Below are positions 1 to 7,038 of a stretch of 23,207 nucleotides of DNA, one piece after another (position 1 is the first letter of the stretch; every line of letters starts with the position of its first letter). The translations under genes and the position numbers were made by a program. The DNA lies in contig VGPE01000011.1 of assembly GCA_016875645.1 (NCBI GenBank), forward strand, positions 1 through 23,207, written 5' to 3'. The notes under the pieces are model-generated. The model searched no databases and was not told where the DNA came from. It saw only the letters and a list, made by a program, of their open reading frames with translations. The stretch comes from Chloroflexota bacterium (GTDB lineage: Bacteria > Chloroflexota > Limnocylindria > Limnocylindrales > CSP1-4).

Positions 1-541
1 GCGCCGAGATCTCGGACTGCGTGAGGTCTTCGCGGTATGCAAGCAGGATGACCGTCCGCTCCACGTCGGGCATGCCCCTCAGCGCATCGCTGATCGCGAG
101 CCGGACCTCGAGGGCGTCGAGCGCGAGCTCCGGTCCGGGCCCCAGGTCCGCACCTCCGACGACACGACCCATCGCGGCCATGCGCTCGAACGCGGCGCTT
201 TCGACCTCGTCCTCCTGGCGCACCGACGAGATCGGCACGAGGTTCGGGCGCCGCCCCATGGCTCGCAGGCGATCCACGGTGCGGTTGCGGGCGATCGTGT
301 GGAGCCATGCGGCCAGCGACCCCGCCGCCGGGTCGAACAGCTCGGCGCGGTTCCAGAGCGCGAGAAACGTCTCCTGCACGACCTCTTCCGTCGTCCCGCG
401 ATCGCTCGTCAACCGCCAGGACGCCGCGAATACGGCGTCGACATGACGGTCATACAGAGCGGCCAGCGCGTCCTGCGATCCGGCTGCGACCGACCTGACG
501 AGGGCGACCTCGTCAGCGCTGGACCCGCGTCCGCCCGTCAA
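1..541 (-). CDS. ECF-type RNA polymerase sigma factor, C-terminus cut by window edge
   Basis: Directs RNA polymerase to a specific set of promoters, usually in response to a stress signal. The reverse strand reads without a stop from a TTG at 541 to the window edge (180 complete codons). Sigma region 2 is seen as ALYDRHVDAVFAASWRLT, then TEEVVQETFLALWNR and AAWLHTIARNRTVDRLR. Region 4 is seen near the edge as LRGMPDVERTVILLAYRED followed by LTQSEIS, the start of the helix-turn-helix. The TTG start is chosen because an in-frame TAG lies two codons upstream and no ATG or GTG occurs before region 2; the ribosome site is weak. It follows the iron exporter gene on the same strand by 60 bases, so the two may be co-transcribed. 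An anti-sigma factor gene may follow beyond the left edge, but that cannot be seen. Confidence 0.9.
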   Translation of the reverse strand, partial: MTGGRGSSADEVALVRSVAAGSQDALAALYDRHVDAVFAASWRLTSDRGTTEEVVQETFLALWNRAELFDPAAGSLAAWLHTIARNRTVDRLRAMGRRPNLVPISSVRQEDEVESAAFERMAAMGRVVGGADLGPGPELALDALEVRLAISDALRGMPDVERTVILLAYREDLTQSEISA

Positions 542-601
542 CTGCTACGTCCCACGGCCCGGCGCGGTTTCGGTCGCGCGACGCGCTGCCGGGGGGTCAC
601 G

Positions 602-1765
602 TCATGCCACCGCGACGCCGATCAGGCGACCGACCGCGTAGGTCACCGCAGCCGCCGCGGCGCCGATGAGCACCTGGCGGGCCCCGCCGTACAGGAATCC
701 CCGACCGGTCAGCAGGCTGACGGCGGCGCCGACCGCGCACAGCGCGACCAGGCTGAGGCCGAGGCTGAGCAGGAAGGGCACCTGGCCGCCCGCGAACACG
801 TACGGGAGGACCGGCACCAGGGCACCGGCCGCGAACGCGAGGAACGAGCCGATCGCGGCACCCCAGGGCGAGCCGAGCTCACCGGGATCGAGGCCGAGTT
901 CCTCGCGGATCAGGGTGTCGAGCGCGGTGTCCGGATCCTGGAACAGGCGATGGGCGATGACCCTGGCCTCCTCGTCGGTGAAGCCCTTGGTCCGGTAGAT
1001 GCCGGCGAGTTCGGCCTCCTCCTCTTCGGGCGCTGCCTCAAGCTCGGCGCGCTCCAGGGCGATCTGCCGCTCGAAGAGCTCGCGCTGCGACTGCATCGAG
1101 ACGTATTCGCCCGCGGCCATGCTGAACGCGCCCGACAACAGCCCGGCGACGCCCGCGAGCAGGATGAAGCTCGCGTTGGACTCCGCGGCGCCGACCACGC
1201 CCATCACCAGGGAGAGATTGCTCACCAGGCCGTCGCTGACCCCGAAGATGGTTGCCCGAAGCGTCCCCGACTGACCGCCGGTCCGGTGCCACCGCTCGCG
1301 GCTCGCGGTTTCGCGCGGATGCTCAACGCCGGCCCCGGGCGCGGCCTGAGCGCGCGCGCCGGCCTTCGCGCCCGTGCTGATCGCGTTCCAGATCTCTGCG
1401 TGCTCGCGTTCGTCGGCCGCGATGGCGGCCACCTCGGGCGACTGCTGGGCGTTGTAGAGGGCTTCCTCGTCGCCCTCCAGGGCGCGGACCAGGTCCGCCA
1501 CGCGCCGCGTCCCGAACAGCCTCGCGAGAAGGATGATGAAGCGGACCCGCACCCGCGGAGGGCCGGGCGGCGGGACGGTATGGCCCTCGGCCTCCAGGCG
1601 CTTCGCCCAGATGTCGGCGTGGCGCCGCTCGTTGCCGGCGATCGTCGCGAACGCGGCCTTGCGCCGCACGTCGCGCTCGATCGCGGCCAGGGCGTCGTAG
1701 AGCACGATCGCGTCGCGCTCCAGTTTCAGGTTCTCGAGACTCTGTTTCGGATCGGCGATGGTCAC
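602..1765 (-). CDS. MbfA-like iron exporter: ferritin-like (erythrin) domain fused to VIT1/CCC1 membrane domain
   Basis: Likely a membrane iron (or manganese) transporter that exports excess metal, as described for MbfA of rhizobia. The protein is 387 residues. Residues 9-126 form a four-helix rubrerythrin-like domain with two ExxH motifs typical of diiron sites (E46-R-R-H49 and E119-R-E-H122) and further Glu at 16 and near 97-101. A Pro/Ala-rich linker follows. The C-terminal half starts with the VIT family signature FGVSDGLVSNLSLVMGV, then AGEYVSMQSQRE, an acidic cytoplasmic segment (EAAPEEEEAELAG) and hydrophobic helices to the C-terminus. Start GTG 1765 is preferred because a GAGG ribosome site lies 8 bases upstream and similarity starts there; an in-frame ATG at 1825 would only add low-complexity residues. 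It lies upstream of an ECF sigma gene and diverges from the reductase gene at 1876. Confidence 0.85.
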   Translation of the reverse strand: MTIADPKQSLENLKLERDAIVLYDALAAIERDVRRKAAFATIAGNERRHADIWAKRLEAEGHTVPPPGPPRVRVRFIILLARLFGTRRVADLVRALEGDEEALYNAQQSPEVAAIAADEREHAEIWNAISTGAKAGARAQAAPGAGVEHPRETASRERWHRTGGQSGTLRATIFGVSDGLVSNLSLVMGVVGAAESNASFILLAGVAGLLSGAFSMAAGEYVSMQSQRELFERQIALERAELEAAPEEEEAELAGIYRTKGFTDEEARVIAHRLFQDPDTALDTLIREELGLDPGELGSPWGAAIGSFLAFAAGALVPVLPYVFAGGQVPFLLSLGLSLVALCAVGAAVSLLTGRGFLYGGARQVLIGAAAAAVTYAVGRLIGVAVA

Positions 1766-1875
1766 GGGCGGCCTCAGGGCGCAGGCATCGGCAGGCACGC
1801 GCCGGCGGGCTCCACGCGCCGCCATGCTACCGGCCGGGCCGGGGCAGTGCGTTCGGGGTCGTAGACTCGGGCGCG

Positions 1876-2871
1876 ATGCCAGACCAACCGGATGTGCCGC
1901 CCCTGCGGTACCTGACCGCCGCCAATGTGGAGGCCGCGATCCCCCCGGTTGCGGCGCGGATCGAGCTGGCCGCGCGCGCGATGCTGGCGCTGCTCGGCGA
2001 AGCCGAACTGCCGCCGAAGATCGCGGTGCATCCGCGCCCGCCCGCATCGTTTGCGCACGCGATGCCCGCGCACCTGCGCGACTCCGCGGGAACCGCCGAC
2101 CTGCTCGGAATGAAGTGGATCGCGGGCTTCCCCACCAACAACTCGCTCGGCATCCGGACGTTGCACGCCCTCGTGCTCCTCAACGATCCCACGACCGGTG
2201 TCCCGGTGGCCATCCTCGACGGCGGCCCGCTCACGGCGCACCGCACGGCAGCGGTGAGTGGCGTGGCGATCCGCGCGTTCGCGCCGGTGGTCACGGGGCG
2301 GCAGCCGCGCGTCGCGCTGACCGGGGCCGGCGTGCAGGGCCACAGCCACCTCCCGATCATTGCGCACCTGCTCCCGGGCGCGGAACTCACCCTGTACGAC
2401 CGCCATCCCGAGCGCGTGGAGCGCCTGGCCGCTGCGGCGCGCGGGCACGGAATCGCCGATGTCCGGGCCGCGTCCTCCGCCCGCGAGGCGATCGATCGCG
2501 CGGATGTCGTCATCACGGCCGTGTCGTTCGGGCCCGTGCGGCAGACCGTCCCGCCCGACTGGATCGCGCCGGGCGCGCTCGTCGTGGCGGTGGACTACGC
2601 CACCTCCGTCTCGGCCGCGGTCGCGCGCGGGGCGGCACTCTTCGTCGTGGACGAGCGGGGCCAGCTGGTGGCCAATCGGGACGCCGGGCTGTTCGACGAT
2701 TACCCGGACCCGGCCACCACCCTGGGCGAGGTCCTGCGCGACGGCACGCCGCGGCCTCCGGGACGGGTGGTCGTGACCCACCTGGGCGTGGGCATCGCGG
2801 ACCTGATCTTCGCCCACGCGATCCTCCGGGGCGCCGCTGCTGCCGGTCTCGGCACCGTGCTGCCGCGCTGA
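1876..2871 (+). CDS. Ornithine cyclodeaminase / mu-crystallin family NAD(P)-dependent enzyme
   Basis: Family members (ornithine or alanine dehydrogenases, ketimine reductases, opine-forming synthases) use NAD(P) on amino acids or imines; the substrate here is unknown. The protein has 331 residues, the normal family length. Visible features are the N-terminal substrate lysines in LPPKIAVHP (K48) and GMKWIAGFP (K80), the LTAHRTAAVSGVA segment (R123), the Rossmann loop GAGVQGHSHLPII (150-155) and the later DVVITAVSFGP strand, ending with GVGIADLIFAHAI. The ATG at 1876 begins about 12 residues before the first conserved strand. The divergent iron exporter starts 110 bases upstream. The acylase gene follows after 12 bases on the same strand, which suggests one transcript and a shared role in amide or amino-acid metabolism. 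That link is inferred from position only. Confidence 0.85.
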   Translation: MPDQPDVPPLRYLTAANVEAAIPPVAARIELAARAMLALLGEAELPPKIAVHPRPPASFAHAMPAHLRDSAGTADLLGMKWIAGFPTNNSLGIRTLHALVLLNDPTTGVPVAILDGGPLTAHRTAAVSGVAIRAFAPVVTGRQPRVALTGAGVQGHSHLPIIAHLLPGAELTLYDRHPERVERLAAAARGHGIADVRAASSAREAIDRADVVITAVSFGPVRQTVPPDWIAPGALVVAVDYATSVSAAVARGAALFVVDERGQLVANRDAGLFDDYPDPATTLGEVLRDGTPRPPGRVVVTHLGVGIADLIFAHAILRGAAAAGLGTVLPR

Positions 2872-2883
2872 GGCACGCGGACC

Positions 2884-5496
2884 GTGCGCCGCTTCCTGCG
2901 CCGCCTCGGGCTTGGCCTGCTGCTCGTCGTCCTGGTCGTCGTGGGCTCGGGCATCGGCGCGGTTGCCTTCCTGACGGGCCGCGCACTGCCGCAGGTCGCC
3001 GGGCGGATCGAGGTCGCGGGCCTCGGTGCCCCCGTCGAGGTGGTCCGCGACGTGAACGGCGTGGTCCACATCACCGCCGACACCCCGCACAACCTGTTCC
3101 TCGCTCAGGGCTACGTCCACGCCCAGGAACGACTCTGGCAGATGGAGGTCTGGCGGCACGTCTCGTACGGCCGCCTCTCGGAGCTGTTCGGGCCGACGCA
3201 GCTGCGCACGGACCGCTTCATCCGGACCCTCGGCTGGCGGGCCGCGGCCGAGCGCAACCTCGCCGCGATGCCCGCCGATGTGCGGGCCGCCCTCGACGCC
3301 TACGCCGAGGGCGTCAATGCCTACCTCGACACGCGCGGCGGGTTGCTGGGACTCGCCTTCGTCGTGGCCGGCCTGCGAAGCGGCGACGGGCCGGGCGGCT
3401 ACCGGCCGGAACGGTGGACTCCGCTCGACTCGATGACATGGAGCAAGGTCCAGGCCTGGAATCTGTCGGGCAACTTCGAGAGCGAGGTGTTCCGCCTGCT
3501 CGCGGACGCGCGGCTGGGCGATCCGGCCCTGACCGACCGACTGCTGCCGGAGGCACCGGGCGGGTCGCCGGTCATCGTGGCCTCAGGGCCCGCGACGGGC
3601 GGGGTCCGCCTGCCCAGATCGCCGGCTCCAGCCCCCGCTGCGTCCGTCATCGAGTGGTCGGCGGAGGAGCAGGCGGGCCTCATCGGCCTCCTGGCAGCGG
3701 CTTCCGGGCCATCGGCGGCGGCCGGTCTCGACGCGGCAGGCGGTCTGGGGGCCGGGCACGGCATCGGCTCGAACAGCTGGGTGGTCGCGCCGTCCCGCTC
3801 AGCCACGGGTGATGCCATGCTCGCCAACGACCCGCATCTCGCGGCCATGATGCCCTCGATCTGGTTCCTGAACGGGCTGCACTGCCGGGCGGTGACCGCG
3901 GCCTGCCCGTTCAACGTGGCCGGAGTCTCCTTCCCGGGCGTCCCGGCGGTCGTGCTGGGCCACAACGCCCGGATCGCGTGGGGTGCCACCAACGCGAACC
4001 CGGACGTCCAGGACCTGTACCTCGAGACGATCGACCCCGCCGATCCCGGGCGCTACCTCTTCAAAGGTGAGTCGCGGCCGTTCGAGACGCGCGAAGAGCG
4101 GATCCGGGTGGCCGGCGCCCCCGACGACGTGCTGACCGTCCGCTCCACCGTCCACGGCCCCGTGCTCAACGACGTGGAGCACCGCCTCCGCGACGCTCCG
4201 GTCGCCATCGCACTCCGCTGGCCCGCGATCGAGTCCGTGGACCGCACCGTCGAGGCCATCTTCCGCGTCAACACGGCGTCGGACTGGGATGACTTCCGGG
4301 CGGCGCTGTCGATCTTCGGCGGGCCGTCCCAGAACTTCGTGTACGCGGACGCCAACGGTCACATCGGCTATCAGTTGCCCGGTGCGATTCCGATCCGGGC
4401 GGCCGGCGACCGCGGTGACCGCCCGGTGCCCGGGGCCGACGGGGACCACGAGTGGTCGGGCCTGGTCCGGTTCGAGGACCTGCCGACGCTCTTCGACCCG
4501 CCGGAGGGCCTCATCGTGACCGCGAACAATGCCATTACGGAACCCGGTGCCGGCTGGCCCTTCCTGGGGCGGGAGGTCGATCCGGGCTACCGGGCGCAAC
4601 GCGCGCTCGACCTCCTGGCGGCAGGTCTCGCCGACGACGGAATCTCCGTGGACGAGATGGCGACGATCCAGGTCGACAGCGCCGTGCTGCGTGCGCCGCT
4701 GGTGGTCGCGGGCCTGGCGCGAGCCGAGCCACAGACCGACGACGGCCGGCTGCTCCTGGAGCGGATCCGGGCATGGGACGGCAGGTGTCCGATCGAGAGC
4801 CGCGGCTGCGCCGCGTACATGGCCGCGGAGTACCGCCTGCTGCGCGACGCCTTCGACGGTCGCCTTGGCCTCGATCTCGCGCGCGACTACGTCGGAACCA
4901 CGATGTCCTGGCAGGCATTGATCGACTTTTTGGCGCACCCCGACGACGCGTGGCGGGACGAGCCGGCCACGCCCACCCGCGAGACCGCGCCGGCGGTGAT
5001 CGCCGCCTCGCTGGACCGGGCGGCCTCGGAGCTGCGCGACGCCTTCGGCGCCCCGCACCGCTGGACGTGGGGCCGCATGCACACGGCGACCTTCCAGGAG
5101 GGCAGCCTCGGCACCAGCGGGATCGGGCCGCTGGAGTGGTACTTCAACGCGGGGCCCTACCCGGCGCCAGGAGCGGCCGGGGCCCTCAACGCCGCCTACT
5201 ACCGCTTCCGGCGCGCCTATCCGGACCCGGCCGAACCCGAATACGTGCCCGTCCCGTTCCGAGAGGTGTTCGCAGTCACGAACCTGCCGAGCTTCCGCCA
5301 GGTGGTGGACCTGGGGCGGCTCGACGAGGCCCGCGTCATGATCACGACCGGCAACGCGGGCAACCCGTTCGACCGCCACTACGGCGACCTGGTCGACGAG
5401 TGGCTGGCGGGCGAGACGATCCAGCTCCGGTTCAGCCCGGGCGCCATCCGGTCGGGCGCGGTGTCGACGCTCGTCCTGGCGCCGCCGGCCCCCTGA
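2884..5496 (+). CDS. Penicillin acylase family Ntn hydrolase (membrane-anchored or secreted)
   Basis: Hydrolyses an amide bond, as in penicillin, acyl-homoserine-lactone or cephalosporin acylases. It is made as a precursor and cut by itself into alpha and beta chains. The protein has 870 residues. Residues 1-7 are basic and 8-32 form a hydrophobic signal or anchor segment. The alpha chain has the family signature VRDVNGVVHITA and GYVHAQERLWQMEVWRH, then YGRLSELFG. The self-cleavage site is G295/S296-N-S-W, with Ser296 as the expected N-terminal nucleophile of the beta chain. Later family motifs are LANDPHL, GVSFPGVPAVVLGHN, YADANGHIGYQLPG and VTANNAI (oxyanion-hole Asn region). The start is GTG 2884, 12 bases after the reductase stop. 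The substrate cannot be read from sequence; quorum-signal or beta-lactam side-chain hydrolysis are possibilities. Confidence 0.9.
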   Translation: MRRFLRRLGLGLLLVVLVVVGSGIGAVAFLTGRALPQVAGRIEVAGLGAPVEVVRDVNGVVHITADTPHNLFLAQGYVHAQERLWQMEVWRHVSYGRLSELFGPTQLRTDRFIRTLGWRAAAERNLAAMPADVRAALDAYAEGVNAYLDTRGGLLGLAFVVAGLRSGDGPGGYRPERWTPLDSMTWSKVQAWNLSGNFESEVFRLLADARLGDPALTDRLLPEAPGGSPVIVASGPATGGVRLPRSPAPAPAASVIEWSAEEQAGLIGLLAAASGPSAAAGLDAAGGLGAGHGIGSNSWVVAPSRSATGDAMLANDPHLAAMMPSIWFLNGLHCRAVTAACPFNVAGVSFPGVPAVVLGHNARIAWGATNANPDVQDLYLETIDPADPGRYLFKGESRPFETREERIRVAGAPDDVLTVRSTVHGPVLNDVEHRLRDAPVAIALRWPAIESVDRTVEAIFRVNTASDWDDFRAALSIFGGPSQNFVYADANGHIGYQLPGAIPIRAAGDRGDRPVPGADGDHEWSGLVRFEDLPTLFDPPEGLIVTANNAITEPGAGWPFLGREVDPGYRAQRALDLLAAGLADDGISVDEMATIQVDSAVLRAPLVVAGLARAEPQTDDGRLLLERIRAWDGRCPIESRGCAAYMAAEYRLLRDAFDGRLGLDLARDYVGTTMSWQALIDFLAHPDDAWRDEPATPTRETAPAVIAASLDRAASELRDAFGAPHRWTWGRMHTATFQEGSLGTSGIGPLEWYFNAGPYPAPGAAGALNAAYYRFRRAYPDPAEPEYVPVPFREVFAVTNLPSFRQVVDLGRLDEARVMITTGNAGNPFDRHYGDLVDEWLAGETIQLRFSPGAIRSGAVSTLVLAPPAP

Positions 5497-5835
5497 CGCC
5501 GGCGCTGCTGCGGGCGGCCCTGGATGGTCGTCGTCGCGACGTCAGCCGCTCGATCCGGGGCCAGCCGACTGCTTTCGCATGCTATTCAGCACCGACGGTC
5601 CGAATCGCCGTCCCGCCGTGGTCGCCCGCAATCCTGACCGCCTCATCTCTGACGATATTCGCAGGCATTGCGAAATCTGATGTCTTCCCGGCGGTCGAGA
5701 ATCCCGAGTTGGCGCGGAGCAGTGCACGGGGTGGGGCCAGAAACCGCGAACGGGCAGCCGCTGCCGAAACCATTGCGAAACTCGCGCGGGGCCGGCGTCC
5801 AGCGGTCGGCGGCGGCACGCGGTCACCTTGCGTCC
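5497..5835. other. Non-coding stretch, less GC-rich, no gene seen
   Basis: After the acylase stop there is no frame with convincing codon use. The part from about 5560 to 5720 is visibly richer in A and T than the flanking genes. It contains a 10-base repeat, CATTGCGAAA, at about 5667 and 5771. The sequence may be decayed remains of the acetyltransferase gene recognised at 5836-6025, but I could not match it to that family. An open frame reads through on the minus strand (5582-5989), but only its first 30 codons have the codon use of a gene. Confidence 0.5.
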
Positions 5836-6025
5836 GCGCGGCCCGAGGCCGCATCAGCCGACGGCCCGACCGTCGACATCGGCCAGCAGCCCGGGGGGCA
5901 GGCTCGTCGTCGGCGATCGCGCCGAGGGCGTCGTGGTTCGCGGTCGCGTTCCACGTCCCGAAGCCGCTGGAGCCGAGGCGGTAGAACATGCACCAGCAGC
6001 CGCCATCGGCACCGCTGCGGCCTCG
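5836..6025 (-). pseudogene. Broken GNAT-family N-acetyltransferase fragment
   Basis: Reading the minus strand from 6025, the sequence gives SGADGGCWCMFYRLG, which resembles the start of a GNAT subfamily whose members carry a CWCM(F/W/Y)(F/W)R motif. About 30 codons have G or C in nearly every third position. At about 5908 the coding signal moves to the +1 frame, which gives SLPPGLLADVDGRAVG; family members have PPGLLAYxxGEPVGWC here. A TGA at 5854-5856 stands exactly where the family has Trp, and the codons after it read CGLGPR, like the family's WCxVGPR. So there is one frameshift, one nonsense change, a missing N-terminus (in-frame TAG at 6026) and no acetyl-CoA-binding half. It lies 15 bases from the end of the DUF6941-like gene. 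The family match is from memory. Confidence 0.6.
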
Positions 6026-6039
6026 CTACCCGGCCGTGC

Positions 6040-6441
6040 TCATGCTCGCGCGCCCGGCCCCAGGCTCAGCACCGAGAGCGGCACCGTGGCGATCGGCCTT
6101 CCATCGACCGCGGCCTCGAACGTGTACAGGCCCGGCTCCGGCAGCTCGGTGCCCTCGAGATCAACGGTCACGTCGATCCCGCGCAGCGGCTGCGCGGGCG
6201 TCGCCGGCGGGACGAACGCCGACAGGGACAGCTCGCCCAGGTCCGCCCCGTCGCGGCGGAGCGCGGCACTGACCTCGACCCACTCCGCCTCGTCGGCGTC
6301 CATCGCCACGCGGATCGCGAGGACGCCGTGGAGCTCCGTCGGGAACGATGACGCGACGACCGACTGGAAGATCCCGATCAGGCTGGCCCTGCCCTCGACC
6401 AGGTCGCTCCGGTCGGCCAGCACCGCCATGAGTAGTTGCAT
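6040..6441 (-). CDS. DUF6941-like small protein, function unknown
   Basis: A 133-residue protein starting MQLLMAVLADRSDLVEGR and continuing with LIGIFQSVVASSFPTELHG. This resembles the DUF6941 family, whose members begin with a strand ending in LADxA or CDxA, have a G-K/R-x-(S/L)-(L/I)-x-G(I/A) turn, and then an all-beta body. The C-terminal part, GIDVTVDLEGTELPEPGLY followed by FEAAVDGRPIATVPLSV, looks like the end of a beta-sandwich. No signal peptide or membrane segment is seen. ATG 6441 is chosen because a purine-rich stretch (GAGG, and GGGGAGGA further up) lies upstream. A second ATG four codons in is possible. The gene follows the Rieske gene by 74 bases on the same strand. Its role is unknown; the DUF match is from memory. 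Confidence 0.7.
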   Translation of the reverse strand: MQLLMAVLADRSDLVEGRASLIGIFQSVVASSFPTELHGVLAIRVAMDADEAEWVEVSAALRRDGADLGELSLSAFVPPATPAQPLRGIDVTVDLEGTELPEPGLYTFEAAVDGRPIATVPLSVLSLGPGARA

Positions 6442-6515
6442 ACCGCGCCTCGAAGCGTCCTCCCCTGCCTGCGCCGGCGACCCGGCGGCCGCGCTCGGAC
6501 CGGCGCGACCGTGCC

Positions 6516-6833
6516 TCAGTCCGGATACTCGATGATCACCTGCCCGTCCTCGACGGACACGGGGTAGACCTCCAGCGGCTCGTCCGCCGGCGGGTCCAGG
6601 GGCTCCCCGCTCTCGAGATCGAAACGCGACAGGTGCAGTGCGCAGGTGAGGGTATCGCCGGTCAGGAAGCCCTTGTCCAGCTCGAAGTACTCGTGGCTGC
6701 AGACGCCCTGGACGACGCGCAGGCTCCCATGGAGGTTGACGACCAGGACCTGGTCGACGCCATCGACCCAGGCCATCTTCATGGTCCCCTCCGGCACATC
6801 GCGCAGGGGCATGAGGGCGATGCGGCGAGTCAC
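6516..6833 (-). CDS. Rieske-type [2Fe-2S] ferredoxin
   Basis: A small soluble electron carrier of about 105 residues, like the ferredoxin subunits of dioxygenases and NirD. The cluster ligands are complete: C45-S-H47 and C64-A-L-H67, in GVCSHEYFELDKGFLTGD and LTCALHLSRFDLESGEP. No membrane segment is seen. The start is uncertain. GTG 6833 gives VTRRIALMPLRDVPEGTMK, which aligns well with the usual family N-terminus, whereas ATG 6812 starts inside that strand. Neither has a strong ribosome site. It lies 205 bases downstream of sufD on the same strand. A Rieske ferredoxin next to sufD is known from actinobacterial suf operons such as that of Streptomyces, so an electron-transfer role in, or as a client of, cluster assembly is a reasonable inference. 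Confidence 0.88.
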   Translation of the reverse strand: MTRRIALMPLRDVPEGTMKMAWVDGVDQVLVVNLHGSLRVVQGVCSHEYFELDKGFLTGDTLTCALHLSRFDLESGEPLDPPADEPLEVYPVSVEDGQVIIEYPD

Positions 6834-7038
6834 CCTGCTGATGCCCGGCGATGGTGCGGCATCGGTTCCAAGCGGCAACCGGCCCGCGCGCGGACCCGGG
6901 CCTGGAACATCCGACCAACCAATCGGCCACCCCGGCGCGATCGTGGCACGCCCGGTGCACCGAAATGGCGCGATCCGGTTGCCCGGTTGCTCCCTGGCAC
7001 GCCGAGCGCACCGGCCTTGAAGGGGAGTGGACCGCCGG
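6834..7038. other. Gap between sufD and Rieske gene with imperfect repeats
   Basis: No coding signal is seen here. The gap holds an imperfect direct repeat, TGGCACGCCCGGTGCACCG at 6944-6962 and TGGCACGCCGAGCGCACCG at 6995-7013 (16 of 19 bases alike), and the shared string GGCGCGATC at 6935 and 6967. A small hairpin, GGCCCG/CGGGCC at 6881-6902, could pause transcription before the Rieske gene. These may be control elements or chance in GC-rich DNA. Confidence 0.35.

Noticed and set aside
299..1864. A 521-codon open frame on the plus strand opposite the iron exporter and sigma factor
   Set aside because: Composition is unlike a folded protein, and both genes on the minus strand have clear family motifs.
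1766..2047. An N-terminal extension of the iron exporter to the upstream ATG codons
   Set aside because: The added residues are low-complexity and would overlap the divergent reductase gene; a ribosome site supports GTG 1765.
1758..3812. A 684-codon open frame on the plus strand across the reductase and acylase genes
   Set aside because: It runs in a different frame from two well-recognised genes and is dominated by Arg, Pro and Gly.
5582..5989. A 135-codon open frame on the minus strand as an intact gene
   Set aside because: Only the first 30 codons have gene-like third positions. The coding signal then changes frame, so a broken acetyltransferase explains it better.
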